Origin: Terriglobales bacterium
GTDB lineage: Bacteria; Acidobacteriota; Terriglobia; Terriglobales; Acidobacteriaceae
DNA: 64,000 nt
NCBI GenBank assembly: GCA_035651995.1
Contig: DASRER010000002.1
Span: 124,001-188,000 of the forward strand
Direction of reading: 5' to 3'
The stretch's first letter is position 1. Each line of letters opens with the position of its first letter. Position numbers and translations under genes: made by a program. Shown here one piece after another: positions 47,392-57,105 of this stretch. The notes under the pieces were generated by a model, which searched no databases, had not been told where the DNA came from, and was given only the letters and a program-made list of their open reading frames with translations.

Positions 47392-49512
47392 ATGAAGCGC
47401 GTCGTCCACGCCGCATGCCCGCACGACTGTCCTGACGCCTGCGGTGTGCTAATCACCGTGGAGCAGGTGAACGGGGCCGAACGGGCGACCAAGATACAAG
47501 GCGACCCATCCCATCCGGTGACGCGCGGCTTCTTGTGCGCCAAGGTCGCAAAGTACCTGGACCGCGTGTACTCGCCGGATCGCGTGCTGTATCCGCTGCG
47601 ACGTGTGGCGCCAAAAGGACCGTCCAGTGCCGCTTTCGAGAGAATCTCCTGGGATGCGGCCCTCGACGAAATCACCGCCAGACTGCGGGCCGTCTCCGAT
47701 GAGTTCGGCTCCGAAGCCATCCTTCCCTACTCTTACGGTGGAACGCTGGGCGTTCTCGGCAACGCTTCGATGGATCGCCGCTTCTTCCACCGGCTGGGCG
47801 CGTCGCAACTGGCGCGGACGATTTGCGCCACCGCCGGCGGCGACGCGCTGCTCTCGGTTTACGGACGCAAGCTCGGCACCGAGCCCGAGCAGTTCCGCTA
47901 CTCGAAAACCATCATCGCCTGGGGCGCGAACATTCACGGCGCCAACGTGCACCTGTGGCCCTTCGTCGAAGAGGCGCGGCGGGCGGGCGGACGGCTGATC
48001 GTCATCGATCCCTACAAGACGCGCACCGCGAGGGTGGCCGACTGGCACATCGCCATCAATCCCGGTACCGACGTGGCGCTCGCGTTGGCGATGATGCACG
48101 TGATCATCGGCGAAGGTCTGCACGACGCCGACTACGTGGAAAAACACGCGCATGGCTTCCCTGAACTGCGCGAGCGCGTGCGCGGGTACACGCCGGAGCG
48201 CGTTGCCACGTGGGTCGGCATCGCCGCCGCCGACATCGTAAAGCTGGCGCGCGAGTACGCCACGGCGCGTCCAGCCTCCATTCGCATGAACTACGGCGTG
48301 CAGCGCTCGGAGAATGGCGGCATGGCGGCGCGCGCCATCGCCATGCTGCCGGTGGTCACCGGCTCGTGGAAGGAAATCGGCGGCGGCTTGCAGCTCTCCA
48401 CCAGCGGCAGCTTCGTGCTCGACCGCGCCGCGCTGGAGCGTCCTGACCTGATGCAGAAGAGCCCGGCCGGCCGCGCCACGCGCGTGGTCAACATGTCGGC
48501 GCTCGGCTCGGCGCTGACCGAACTCAGCGGTCCGCCGGTGAAGGCGCTGTTCGTGTACAACTCCAACCCGGCGGCGGTCGCCCCCGACCACAACAAAGTC
48601 GTGCGCGGCCTGCTGCGGCCCGACCTGTTCACCGTGGTGCACGAACAGTTCCTCACCGACACGACCGATTACGCCGACATCGTCTTGCCCGCCACCACCT
48701 TCTTCGAGCACAAGGAGCTGCAGGCTTCTTACGGCCACTACTTCCTGCAAATGTCACACGCGGCGCTGGAGCCGCTGGGCGAGTGCAAGTCGAACGTGGA
48801 CCTGTTCCGCGCAATGGCATTGCGCATGGGCTTCGACGAGCTGTGCTTTCGCGAATCGGCGGACGAGATGATGGACGCGGCGCTGCGCACCGGCGATCCG
48901 TGGCTGGCGGGCATCGATCGCGCGCGGCTGGAGCGCGAAGGGCACGTGCGGCTTGCGCTCCCGTCTAACCGCGGAGGCGCGGAGACGCGGGGGACGACGG
49001 ATCAGAACTTTTTTTTGCCGTTCGCCAACGGCGGCTTCGCCACCGCGAGCGGCAAGGCGGAACTTTACAGCGAATCGCTCAATGCGGAGGGGCTCGATCC
49101 CGTCGCGTCGTTCGTTGCGCCGGAAGAGTCGCGTCACAGCCCGGCCGCGCGTGAATTTCCACTGGAGCTGCTTGGTCGCAAGGCCGACAATTTCCTGAAT
49201 ACTTCCTTCTGCAATCTGCCGTCGATCCAGGCCATGGAAGAAAACGGTGTGCTCGAGCTCAGCGCCGCCGACGCGGCCGCGCGCGGCATTCGCGACGGTG
49301 ACCGGGTGCGCGCGTTCAACCGTCGCGGCGAACTGCGCTTTACAGCCAAAGTGAATGGCGCCGTGAAGGCGGGCGTGGTCGCGGCACTGCTGAACTGGGC
49401 CAAGCTCGACCCGCAAGGCAAGAACGTCAACGTACTCACATCTGAGAAGCTGACCGACATCGGAGCCGGCGCCACGTTTTACTCTTGTCTGGTGGAAGTG
49501 GAACGCGCCTGA
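47392..49512 (+). CDS. Molybdopterin-dependent oxidoreductase, stand-alone
   Basis: A 706-residue DMSO reductase-family enzyme. The N-terminal [4Fe-4S] motif is HAACPHDCPDACG with the last ligand in GFLCAK. The molybdopterin guanine dinucleotide-binding domains follow (IIAWGANIHGANVHLWPF, RLIVIDPYKTRTA, LFVYNSNPAAVAPDHNK), and a C-terminal beta-barrel domain ends the protein (GDRVRAFNRRGELRF). No Tat signal, so it is cytoplasmic. No electron-transfer or membrane subunit lies next to it. The substrate is unknown. TACACT ends eight bases before the ATG, suggesting a leaderless transcript. Confidence 0.88.
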   Translation: MKRVVHAACPHDCPDACGVLITVEQVNGAERATKIQGDPSHPVTRGFLCAKVAKYLDRVYSPDRVLYPLRRVAPKGPSSAAFERISWDAALDEITARLRAVSDEFGSEAILPYSYGGTLGVLGNASMDRRFFHRLGASQLARTICATAGGDALLSVYGRKLGTEPEQFRYSKTIIAWGANIHGANVHLWPFVEEARRAGGRLIVIDPYKTRTARVADWHIAINPGTDVALALAMMHVIIGEGLHDADYVEKHAHGFPELRERVRGYTPERVATWVGIAAADIVKLAREYATARPASIRMNYGVQRSENGGMAARAIAMLPVVTGSWKEIGGGLQLSTSGSFVLDRAALERPDLMQKSPAGRATRVVNMSALGSALTELSGPPVKALFVYNSNPAAVAPDHNKVVRGLLRPDLFTVVHEQFLTDTTDYADIVLPATTFFEHKELQASYGHYFLQMSHAALEPLGECKSNVDLFRAMALRMGFDELCFRESADEMMDAALRTGDPWLAGIDRARLEREGHVRLALPSNRGGAETRGTTDQNFFLPFANGGFATASGKAELYSESLNAEGLDPVASFVAPEESRHSPAAREFPLELLGRKADNFLNTSFCNLPSIQAMEENGVLELSAADAAARGIRDGDRVRAFNRRGELRFTAKVNGAVKAGVVAALLNWAKLDPQGKNVNVLTSEKLTDIGAGATFYSCLVEVERA

Positions 49513-49578
49513 ACGCAAGAACCCCCTGCACAGCCGTTCTCTGGGGCGGGGATTCGTGTCTTTGACGTGCGCACCTGA

Positions 49579-49608
49579 TTGGCCAGCATGCACGAAGTCC
49601 CGTATAAT
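49579..49608 (+). promoter_or_regulatory. Promoter of the bamA gene
   Basis: TTGGCC (49579-49584) and TATAAT (49603-49608), 18 bases apart. Start near 49615, about 75 bases before the proposed GTG at 49691. It makes the farther upstream frame start at 49556 unlikely. Confidence 0.7.
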
Positions 49609-49690
49609 TCCGGTTTCCGCGAGTCCAAGACGAGGTTGTCCCATTTCTGCCTTGCATGCCCGGGACGCTCGCGCCGAAAGCGGGGGCGCG

Positions 49691-52630
49691 GTGTCCTGCA
49701 CGGAAAATAATGCATTCCAGTTTGGCTCCCCGGCACCTTGCTCGCGGAGGGCCCGTGCGCGCCTCTTCGTGCTGTGCCTTGCCGCAATCCTGCTTTCGGC
49801 CACTCTCGCGGTAGCGGCCCCCAAGCCGGCCGCTCCGGCTGCCGCCGCCGCTCCGCAGCAGCGGGAAGAGCTGATCACCGACATCCGCATCATCGGCAAC
49901 CGGCGAATTCCGGCTGAGACCGTGCGCGCCCGCATGTTCACCAAGGCGGGCGACGTCTTCGACCCGGTTTCCCTGGAGCGCGACTTCGCCTCCATCTGGA
50001 ACACCGGATACTTCGAAGACATCCGCTTCGAGCGCGAAGAGACCCCCAAGGGCGTGCGCCTCAACGTCTATGTCAAGGAAAAGCCGACCATCCGCGAGAT
50101 CAAGTACATCGGTCTGAATTCGGTCTCGCAGTCCGACGTGCTCGACCGCTTCAAGGAGCGCAAGGTCGGTCTCACGGTTGAAAACCAGTACGACCCGACC
50201 AAGGTGAAGCGCGCCGAGGTCACCATCCGCGAACTGCTCGCCGAGCACGGACGCCAGTTCGCCACCATCCGCACCGAAGTCCACCCAATTCCTCCGGCCG
50301 CGGTCGGGGTGAATTTCGTGGTGAAGGAAGGTCCGAAGGTCAAGGTCGGCAAAATCAGGATTGAGGGCAACAAAAAGGTCGGATCGAAGACCCTGGTGCG
50401 TGCAATGAAGAACTCGCACCCCATCGGCATACCGCACTCCATCGTACTGGAAAGCCTCTTCCACAAGACTTTCGACGCCACCAAGCTCAGCGAAGACGCC
50501 GAGCGCGTCCGCATGGCGTACCAGGACCGCGGCTACTTCAAGGCGCTGGTGCAGGAGCCGACCACGAAGATCCGCGACACCGGCGGCGGCTTCCGCATCT
50601 GGCCGTTCGGGGGCAAAGGCAAGGCGGTGGACATCACCGTGCCGGTGGAAGAGGGCGAGCGCTTCCGCCTGGGCCAGATCACCTTCAAGAACAACAAAGC
50701 CGTCACCAACACGGCGGGCCTGCGCAAGCTCTTCCAGTTGAAAGACGGCGACGTCTTCAACCGCACGGCCATCGCGAAGGGCCTCGACAACCTGCGCAAG
50801 GCCTACGGCGAGCTCGGGTACATCAACTTCACTTCGGTTCCCAACACCGAGATCGACGACGACAAGCGGCTGATCAACCTCGAAATCGATGTTGACGAGG
50901 GCAAGCAGTACTCGGTGCGGCGCATCGAGTTCAAGGGCAACACCACCACGCGCGACAAGGTGATCCGCCGTGAGCTGGCGCTGGAAGAAGGCCAGGTTTA
51001 CAACAGCCGCGCCTGGGAGTTCAGCGTCCTGCGCCTGAACCAGCTCAACTACTTCGAAGCGCTCAAGCCCGACCAGGACACCGAAACCAAGCGCAACGAC
51101 CAGGCTGGCACGGTGGACCTCACCTTGAAGGTAAAAGAGAAGGGCAAGAACAGCATCGGTTTAACGGGCGGCGTCAGCGGTCTGGCCGGATCGTTTATCG
51201 GCCTGAACTACCAGACCAATAACTTCCTCGGCCTCGGCGAAACGCTCACCATTCAAGCCGACGTCGGCAATCGCCAGCGCGACTTGCTTTTCGGCTTCAC
51301 CGAGCCGTACCTGTTCGACCGCCCGCTGCAGCTCGGGTTCACGGTCTACACGCGCCGTTACAACTTCGACCAGGCGCAGCAGTTCAACATCCTGGCCGGC
51401 CAGCGGCTGAACTTTTCCCAGTCGTTCCTGAACACGCTGCAGAATTACACGCAGTCGAGCACCGGCTTCACCGTCTCCGCCAGCTACCCGCTGCATCGCT
51501 CGCTCAAGCGAGTGGGCCTCACCTACGCGCTCGACAACACCAGCATCACCACCTTCAGCGACGCGAGCCGCGACCTGTTCGAGCAGCTCGCCTTCCGCAA
51601 CTTCGCCGGCCCGAACGCGCTCAAGGGCGTGGTCACCAGCAAGCTGCTGCCGGTGTTCTCCTACAACAGCGTTGACCGCAGCTACAACCCGCACAGCGGG
51701 AAGAGCCTGTTCCTCTCGGCCGACATCTCGGGCATTGGCGGCAACGTCGCCTCCATCCGGCCGGTGGTGGACTTCAAGCATTTCATCCCGCTGCGCCTCT
51801 TCAAGCCCGATCGCGAAGGGCGCAACGTGCTCGGCTACCACGTGCAGGGCGCCTTCCTCACCGGTTACGCTGGCAAAGTGGCGCCGCCGTTCGAGCGCTT
51901 CTACCTCGGCGGTGAAAACGATCTGCGCGGCTTCGACATTCGTTCCGTCTCTCCGGTCGCGTTCCTCGTCGACAAGATCGACTTCCCGCTCATCAACCCC
52001 GACGATCCATGCGCCACCAATCCCGCCACCCAGTGCACCGGCGTGCTCAAGGACCCGACCAACCCGCGCCGCGGCACGGTCACCGTCCCGATTCCGGTGC
52101 ATCGCATCGTCTTCCCGGGCGGCGACACCAGCATCGTCGGCAACGTGGAATATCGCATCCCGATCGCCGGCCCGGTGAACCTGGCCATCTTCACCGACCT
52201 CGGATTGAACTTTATTACGCGCTCCTCGCAGTTGCGCGTGAACGAAGACCAGCTGAACACGCTGAATACCAGCCCGTTCGGATGCCCCACGTTCGACGCC
52301 ACCTTCAACTGCGTTGGGACGAGCAGCTTCACCTTTGGCTCGGAGCTGAAGCCGATTTCCGGGACGAACTATCGGCCTCGCATGTCGACCGGTGTGGAAT
52401 TGCAGGTGCTGATGCCGGTGATCAACGCGCCCTTCCGCTTGTACTGGGCATACAACCCGCTGCGCCTGGACACGCTCACGACCACGCCGAGCGAGATCAC
52501 GCGCAGCATGTTCCCGGCCGGCGGCGCCGGCGACTTCACCTATCACCAGGCGCTGGCAACATGGGCCCCGAACTACCGGCTGAAGGAACCGCTGAAGACG
52601 TTCCGCTTCACGGTCAGCACTACGTTCTGA
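49691..52630 (+). CDS. bamA: Outer membrane protein assembly factor BamA
   Basis: About 979 residues. A signal peptide (LFVLCLAAILLSATLAVAA) leads to five POTRA domains (beginning at LITDIRIIGNRR, REIKYIGLNSVS, KVGKIRIEGNKK, RLGQITFKNNKA and SVRRIEFKGNTT) and a 16-strand barrel with the GGENDLRGFDIRS motif. It inserts beta-barrel proteins into the outer membrane. Two Cys pairs (CATNPATQC and CPTFDATFNC) lie in predicted outside loops. GTG 49691 is the proposed start from the promoter position; other GTG codons further on are possible. It is followed by the Skp gene, a classical pairing. Confidence 0.94.
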   Translation: MSCTENNAFQFGSPAPCSRRARARLFVLCLAAILLSATLAVAAPKPAAPAAAAAPQQREELITDIRIIGNRRIPAETVRARMFTKAGDVFDPVSLERDFASIWNTGYFEDIRFEREETPKGVRLNVYVKEKPTIREIKYIGLNSVSQSDVLDRFKERKVGLTVENQYDPTKVKRAEVTIRELLAEHGRQFATIRTEVHPIPPAAVGVNFVVKEGPKVKVGKIRIEGNKKVGSKTLVRAMKNSHPIGIPHSIVLESLFHKTFDATKLSEDAERVRMAYQDRGYFKALVQEPTTKIRDTGGGFRIWPFGGKGKAVDITVPVEEGERFRLGQITFKNNKAVTNTAGLRKLFQLKDGDVFNRTAIAKGLDNLRKAYGELGYINFTSVPNTEIDDDKRLINLEIDVDEGKQYSVRRIEFKGNTTTRDKVIRRELALEEGQVYNSRAWEFSVLRLNQLNYFEALKPDQDTETKRNDQAGTVDLTLKVKEKGKNSIGLTGGVSGLAGSFIGLNYQTNNFLGLGETLTIQADVGNRQRDLLFGFTEPYLFDRPLQLGFTVYTRRYNFDQAQQFNILAGQRLNFSQSFLNTLQNYTQSSTGFTVSASYPLHRSLKRVGLTYALDNTSITTFSDASRDLFEQLAFRNFAGPNALKGVVTSKLLPVFSYNSVDRSYNPHSGKSLFLSADISGIGGNVASIRPVVDFKHFIPLRLFKPDREGRNVLGYHVQGAFLTGYAGKVAPPFERFYLGGENDLRGFDIRSVSPVAFLVDKIDFPLINPDDPCATNPATQCTGVLKDPTNPRRGTVTVPIPVHRIVFPGGDTSIVGNVEYRIPIAGPVNLAIFTDLGLNFITRSSQLRVNEDQLNTLNTSPFGCPTFDATFNCVGTSSFTFGSELKPISGTNYRPRMSTGVELQVLMPVINAPFRLYWAYNPLRLDTLTTTPSEITRSMFPAGGAGDFTYHQALATWAPNYRLKEPLKTFRFTVSTTF

Positions 52631-52643
52631 GGCCGGCAGGAGT

Positions 52644-52673
52644 TTGACGGTGTACTCGGCACGAACCTATAAT
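52644..52673 (+). promoter_or_regulatory. Promoter of the Skp gene
   Basis: TTGACG (52644-52649) and TATAAT (52668-52673) with an 18-base spacer. The leader to ATG 52781 is about 100 bases. Confidence 0.8.
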
Positions 52674-52780
52674 GCAGGTACCGCTACCCTGAACTTTTCC
52701 GTCGTCCGCAGGGCCGCGCGCCCCGGCTCGAGAAGTATTTCAGGAATTTCGGCATCCGTTCCGAAGGAGTCCACACAAGA

Positions 52781-53503
52781 ATGAAACGCACGCTCACCGC
52801 ATTTTCTCTGTGCGCCATTGTCGCGCTCTCCGTGACCGCGCTGGCGCAGGGCGCAGCCGCCACCAGTCCCGGTGGCGCGGCCTCCGCGCCCCCCGTCGCC
52901 CCCAGCGGGTCCAGCAAGGTCGGAATCATCAATATTCAGCAGGCCATCCTGGCGAGCAATGAAGGCCGCCGGGACTTCGAAGCGCTGGCCAAGAAGTACG
53001 AGCCCCGCCAGGCCGAACTGCAGAAGGAAAACAACGAGATCGACGAGCTCAAGAAGCAGCTCAACACCCAGGGCGACAAGATGAATGACGACGCCAAGAA
53101 CTCGCTCGTCAAGCAGATCGAATCGCGCCAGCGCAAGCTTCAGCAGAATGCCGAGTCGTTCCAGTCTGACGCGCAGGCCGAGCAGAACGACCTGGCCAAC
53201 CGCATCGGCCAGAAGCTGATGACCACGCTCGACAAGTTCGCGAAGGAAAACGGCTACGGCCTCATTCTTGACGTCAGCACTCCCCAGAGCCCGGTGCTGT
53301 GGGCCAACGTTGATTCGGTGGACGTGACCAACGCGGTGGTGAACGCATACAACGTGCAGTCTGGCGTGCCCGCGCCTCCGGCCGCGGCGCCTTCGGCGAC
53401 TCGTCCGGCAGCGCCGGCGGCGCGCCCCGCCGGGACGGGAACGGCTCCGGTTCGTCCGGCAACGACGACACCGCCGGCAACAAATCCGCCTCCCAAGAAG
53501 TAA
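52781..53503 (+). CDS. Skp/OmpH-family periplasmic chaperone
   Basis: A 240-residue protein: signal peptide (FSLCAIVALSVTALA), a short beta unit (KVGIINIQQAILAS), a long tentacle-like coiled coil (residues about 60-140; YEPRQAELQKENNEIDELKK) and a second beta unit (YGLILDVSTPQSPVLWANV). This is the Skp trimer layout that shields unfolded outer-membrane proteins on their way to BamA. The C-terminal 45 residues are a Pro/Ala/Thr-rich extension not found in short Skp proteins. It follows bamA directly. Confidence 0.9.
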   Translation: MKRTLTAFSLCAIVALSVTALAQGAAATSPGGAASAPPVAPSGSSKVGIINIQQAILASNEGRRDFEALAKKYEPRQAELQKENNEIDELKKQLNTQGDKMNDDAKNSLVKQIESRQRKLQQNAESFQSDAQAEQNDLANRIGQKLMTTLDKFAKENGYGLILDVSTPQSPVLWANVDSVDVTNAVVNAYNVQSGVPAPPAAAPSATRPAAPAARPAGTGTAPVRPATTTPPATNPPPKK

Positions 53504-53618
53504 GAAAAAATCGGGGGATTCACGACGGCCGCCCGCTTTAGACGGTCGTTTTCTTTTGCGCGCAGGCGCCGACTTCGTCGCTCCGGTGTCAATCCATGCG
53601 AATGGAGGTGCCGCCGTG

Positions 53619-54350
53619 ATGTTCGCCGATTCTCTCCTCCACACTCACCCATCCACAGCGCGCCGCTGGACAACGCTCATCTCTTACGGGGCGGAGCTGG
53701 CCGCGGTGAGCGTGCTGGTTATCGCGCCGCTGCTGTACACGTCAGGCCTGCCACCTATGCGGCTCGCGTCACCGTTGCTGCACGTCCCGCTCGCCGGATC
53801 GTACGAGCCGCGCCCACCGGCCTCGGGCGCGACACAGCCTTCACACACTTCCTCTCTCACTCAGTTCACCGACACAAACATCCATGCGCCCGGGAGAATT
53901 CCGCCGCGCATCGCCACCGGGCCTGACGTCGAAGCGCCGCCCCCTGGAGCATTCGTCGGCTCGGGCAGCTCGGGCATTCCCGGCGCTGGCGGCGTCCCGA
54001 GCAGCATTTTCGGCGACGCGGCCGCTCCACCGCTCCCGGCGCCGCCGCGAGAGTCTCTCGGCGATCGGATAGTTGTCTCCAATCCCGAGCCTGCAAATGC
54101 GCTCAGCCAGCCTATACCCCAATATCCGCGCATCGCTGTGGCTGCGCACGTCGAGGGCGACGTAATTCTGAACGCCGTCATCGCGCGCGACGGCTCCATC
54201 GCGCGCCTGCACGTCGTCTCCGGACACCCCTGGCTGGCACAGGCGGCGCTCGACGCCGTACGCCAGTGGCGCTATCGGCCGTACTTCCTGAACGGCGCGC
54301 CGGTGGAGGTGGAAACCCAGATCACCGTCGTGTTCCGGATGGAACACTGA
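53619..54350 (+). CDS. TonB-like energy transducer
   Basis: A 243-residue protein with one N-terminal membrane helix (GAELAAVSVLVIAPLLYTSG), a Pro/Ser/Gly-rich periplasmic spacer (about 60-160) and a C-terminal TonB domain (YPRIAVAAHVEGDVILNAVI, then AALDAVRQWRYRPYFLNG). It would pass energy from ExbBD to outer-membrane receptors such as the Oar-like one in this window. Start ATG 53619 or GTG 53616, both behind GGAGG. ExbB/ExbD genes are not nearby. The spacer is short for reaching the outer membrane. Confidence 0.82.
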   Translation: MFADSLLHTHPSTARRWTTLISYGAELAAVSVLVIAPLLYTSGLPPMRLASPLLHVPLAGSYEPRPPASGATQPSHTSSLTQFTDTNIHAPGRIPPRIATGPDVEAPPPGAFVGSGSSGIPGAGGVPSSIFGDAAAPPLPAPPRESLGDRIVVSNPEPANALSQPIPQYPRIAVAAHVEGDVILNAVIARDGSIARLHVVSGHPWLAQAALDAVRQWRYRPYFLNGAPVEVETQITVVFRMEH

Positions 54351-54373
54351 GGGTGGTACTTTTTTCCGAACGC

Positions 54374-54383
54374 TTGTGGATAA
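54374..54383 (-). promoter_or_regulatory. Isolated DnaA-box-like site
   Basis: TTGTGGATAA is the exact complement of the consensus DnaA box TTATCCACAA. A second weaker match (TTGTGGAAGA) follows at 54386. Both lie in an AT-richer 250-base gap between the TonB-like and LepA genes. No cluster typical of an origin was seen. Confidence 0.3.
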
Positions 54384-54597
54384 GATTGTGGAAGATGTGC
54401 CGAGAGGGCTGCTGCGCCTACTCTCCCTAGGCGGCTATATAAATGCCATGTTAATGACGGGGATGCAGACAAGCTGTTGATTCGGCAGAGTTTTTATTGA
54501 AAGCAACAAGCCGGCACGGCCAAGTTATTTACTTCGTAACTGGCCCGAAAGCGCGCTCCTACGTTTTGCACACATGGCGGCCCACACCGCTATGAAT

Positions 54598-56403
54598 TTA
54601 TTGCCCTTCCGTCACACGCAGCACCGCCAGGAACGCCTCCTGCGGGATGTCCACCCGCCCGATGCGCTTCATCCGGCGCTTGCCTTCTTTCTGCTTTTCC
54701 AGCAGTTTGCGCTTGCGCGTGATGTCGCCGCCGTAGCACTTGGCGAGCACGTTCTTGCGCATGGCCGGAACGGTTTCGCGCGCGATCACCTTGCCGCCGA
54801 TCGCCGCCTGGATGGCGACCTCGAACATCTGCCGCGGGATCAGTTCCTTCATCTTCGCCGCCAGCGCGCGCCCGCGCTCGTACGCCGATTCGCGATGCAC
54901 GATGATGGAGAGAGCGTCCACCGGATCGCCGGCCACGAGAATATCGAGCTTCACCATCGGCGACTCCCACCAGCCCGACAGGTGATAGTCCAGCGAAGCG
55001 TAGCCGCGCGAAACCGACTTCAGCCGGTCGTAGAAGTCGAGCACGATCTCGTTCAGCGGCAACTCGTAGGTGAGCATGACGCGCGTGGAAGTGACGTACT
55101 CGAAATTCTTCTGCTTGCCGCGCTTCTCTTCGACCAGTTTCAGGATGCTGCCCACGTACTCCTCGTTCGTGAGGATCGTCGCCATGATAATGGGCTCTTC
55201 CACCTTGGCGATTTCGCTCTGCGGCAGCCAGCGCGAGGGATTGTCCACTTCAACCTTCGTGCCGTCGGTCCTGGTGATGATGTAGCGCACGCCAGGCGCC
55301 GTGGTGATCAGGTCGAGGTTAAACTCGCGCTCCAGCCGCTCTTGGATGATCTCCATGTGGAGCAGCCCGAGGAACCCGCAACGGAATCCGAAGCCCAGCG
55401 CTGCCGAACTCTCCGGCTCGAAGAAGAACGACGAATCGTTCAGCCGCAGCTTCTCCAAAGCCTCGCGCAGCAGGGTGTGCTCGTGCGCGTCCACTGTGTA
55501 GAGGCCGGCGAAGACCATCGGCTTGATGTCCTCAAAGCCCGGCAGCGGTTCGATGGCGGGCCGAGCGTCGTCGGTGATGGTGTCGCCTATCTTTGTGTCG
55601 GCCACATTCTTGAGATTGGCCATGAAAAAGCCGACTTCACCGGCCTTCAGTTCGTCCACTTCCACTGGCTTGGGCGTGAGGACGCCCAGCGTCTCAACTT
55701 CGGCCACGTGGCCGTTCGACCATAGGCGAATGTGCTGTCCGCGCCGCATCGTGCCCTGGAAGATTCGCGCCAGCACCACGACGCCACGGTAGGAATCAAA
55801 CCACGAGTCGAAAATCAGCGCTTGGAGCGGCAGCTTCGCCGAACCCTTCGGATGCGGAATGCGTCTTACGATCGCCTCCAGCACCTCCGGCACCCCGTCG
55901 CCGGTCTTCGCGCTCACCGGCAGCGCGTTCGACGCGTCAAGGCCGACGGCGCCCTCGATCATGTCTTTCGTCCGCTGAATGTCGGCGCTGGGCAGGTCAA
56001 TCTTGTTGATAACGGGAATGATTTCCAGTCCGTGATTGATCGCCAGATACGAGTTCGCCAGCGTCTGCGCTTCCACGCCTTGCGAGGCGTCCACCAGCAG
56101 CAGCGCGCCCTCGCACGAGGCGAGCGAGCGCGACACTTCGTAGCTGAAGTCCACGTGGCCTGGGGTATCGAGCAGGTTGAGCTGGTAGGTCTGGCCGTCG
56201 CGCGCGGTGTAGTTCATGCGCACGGCATGCGCCTTGATGGTGATGCCGCGCTCGCGCTCCAGGTCCATCGCGTCAAGCACTTGGGCCTGCATCTCGCGCG
56301 CGGTAAGCGCTCCGGTCAGCTCCAGCAGGCGGTCCGCGAGCGTGCTTTTGCCATGATCGATGTGGGCGATGATGGCGAAATTGCGGATGTGGGTGATGTC
56401 CAT
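54598..56403 (-). CDS. lepA: Translation elongation factor 4 (LepA)
   Basis: A 601-residue GTPase that back-translocates ribosomes. G-domain motifs are complete: [14 protein letters not shown] (G1), GITIKAH (G2), [11 protein letters not shown] (G3), NKIDLPSAD (G4) and VSAKTGDGV (G5). LepA-specific C-terminal parts follow ([40 protein letters not shown]). ATG 56403 gives the usual MDITHIRNF-type beginning; a longer frame starts at 56427. Single gene, divergent from the GAF-domain gene. Confidence 0.95.
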   Translation of the reverse strand: MDITHIRNFAIIAHIDHGKSTLADRLLELTGALTAREMQAQVLDAMDLERERGITIKAHAVRMNYTARDGQTYQLNLLDTPGHVDFSYEVSRSLASCEGALLLVDASQGVEAQTLANSYLAINHGLEIIPVINKIDLPSADIQRTKDMIEGAVGLDASNALPVSAKTGDGVPEVLEAIVRRIPHPKGSAKLPLQALIFDSWFDSYRGVVVLARIFQGTMRRGQHIRLWSNGHVAEVETLGVLTPKPVEVDELKAGEVGFFMANLKNVADTKIGDTITDDARPAIEPLPGFEDIKPMVFAGLYTVDAHEHTLLREALEKLRLNDSSFFFEPESSAALGFGFRCGFLGLLHMEIIQERLEREFNLDLITTAPGVRYIITRTDGTKVEVDNPSRWLPQSEIAKVEEPIIMATILTNEEYVGSILKLVEEKRGKQKNFEYVTSTRVMLTYELPLNEIVLDFYDRLKSVSRGYASLDYHLSGWWESPMVKLDILVAGDPVDALSIIVHRESAYERGRALAAKMKELIPRQMFEVAIQAAIGGKVIARETVPAMRKNVLAKCYGGDITRKRKLLEKQKEGKRRMKRIGRVDIPQEAFLAVLRVTEGQ

Positions 56404-56595
56404 CGCGGCGGGGTCAGACCTGCTCACCGCTGACGCGCAGAGTTCGCGGGGCCTCTTTGCCTTGCAGATTCCCGGTGAAATCGGCGGCTCGGCGGTGAAT
56501 ACTTGATTCTAACAGGCGGCAGGGTTACTTCCGTGCCGCGTGCGGATTGCGCCGCGCCCGCGAAGCAACCTATGCTTGTCGAGAGAGGTTAGAAA

Positions 56596-57105
56596 ATGCC
56601 TGAGCGAGCCCTCGACGTTGTTCGTCCCCTGGCGGAGAAGCTGCCCGCGGCTTCCCTTTCTGCCGACGACTTGATGCGCAAGATCTGCCATCTGCTCCAC
56701 GAGCGCCTGCTCAAATACAACTGGGTCGGCTTCTACATGCTGGAAGGCGGCGCCGGCGGTGACACGCTGGTTCTCGGCCCGTTCGCCGGCAGCATGACGC
56801 CGCACACGCGCATCCAGCTGAACCAGGGCATCTGCGGCGCCGCCGCGTCGAGCGGCAGGACCATCGTCGTCGACGACGTAAACAGCGACCCGCGCTACCT
56901 GGCCTGCTCCATCGAAACCAAGTCGGAAATCGTCGTTCCGGTTTTCGTCGGCGGAAAAGTCGTGGGCGAGCTCGACATCGACAGCCATTTCCCCGCCGCA
57001 TTCAAAGACGACGACCGCGAATTCGTCGAATACTGCGCGGGGTTGGTCGGCAAAGCGCTGGAAGCGGAATCTAAGGCGCCGCAGAAGACGGCGACGACTC
57101 GCTAG
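56596..57105 (+). CDS. GAF-domain protein, free methionine-R-sulfoxide reductase type
   Basis: A 169-residue GAF protein. The segments KYNWVGFYMLEG, LVLGPFAG, NQGICGAAASSGRTIVVDDV and YLACSIETKSEIVVPVFV follow the fRMsr pattern, with both pocket Cys positions (GICG, LACS) kept. The enzyme reduces free methionine-R-sulfoxide through a Cys relay. If a third Cys is needed it is not evident, so a sensory GAF role cannot be excluded. Its 3' end overlaps the convergent treZ gene by 35 bases. Confidence 0.72.
   Translation: MPERALDVVRPLAEKLPAASLSADDLMRKICHLLHERLLKYNWVGFYMLEGGAGGDTLVLGPFAGSMTPHTRIQLNQGICGAAASSGRTIVVDDVNSDPRYLACSIETKSEIVVPVFVGGKVVGELDIDSHFPAAFKDDDREFVEYCAGLVGKALEAESKAPQKTATTR

Noticed and set aside
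47226-47435. 69-codon frame across the start of the molybdopterin gene
   Set aside because: No ribosome binding site, basic low-information sequence, and it overlaps the CPHDCPDAC start region in another frame.
51161-52546. 461-codon minus frame opposite bamA
   Set aside because: The bamA frame is certain; this is its shadow.
54351-54597. Replication origin
   Set aside because: Only one exact DnaA box, no cluster, and no dnaA, dnaN or gyrB nearby.
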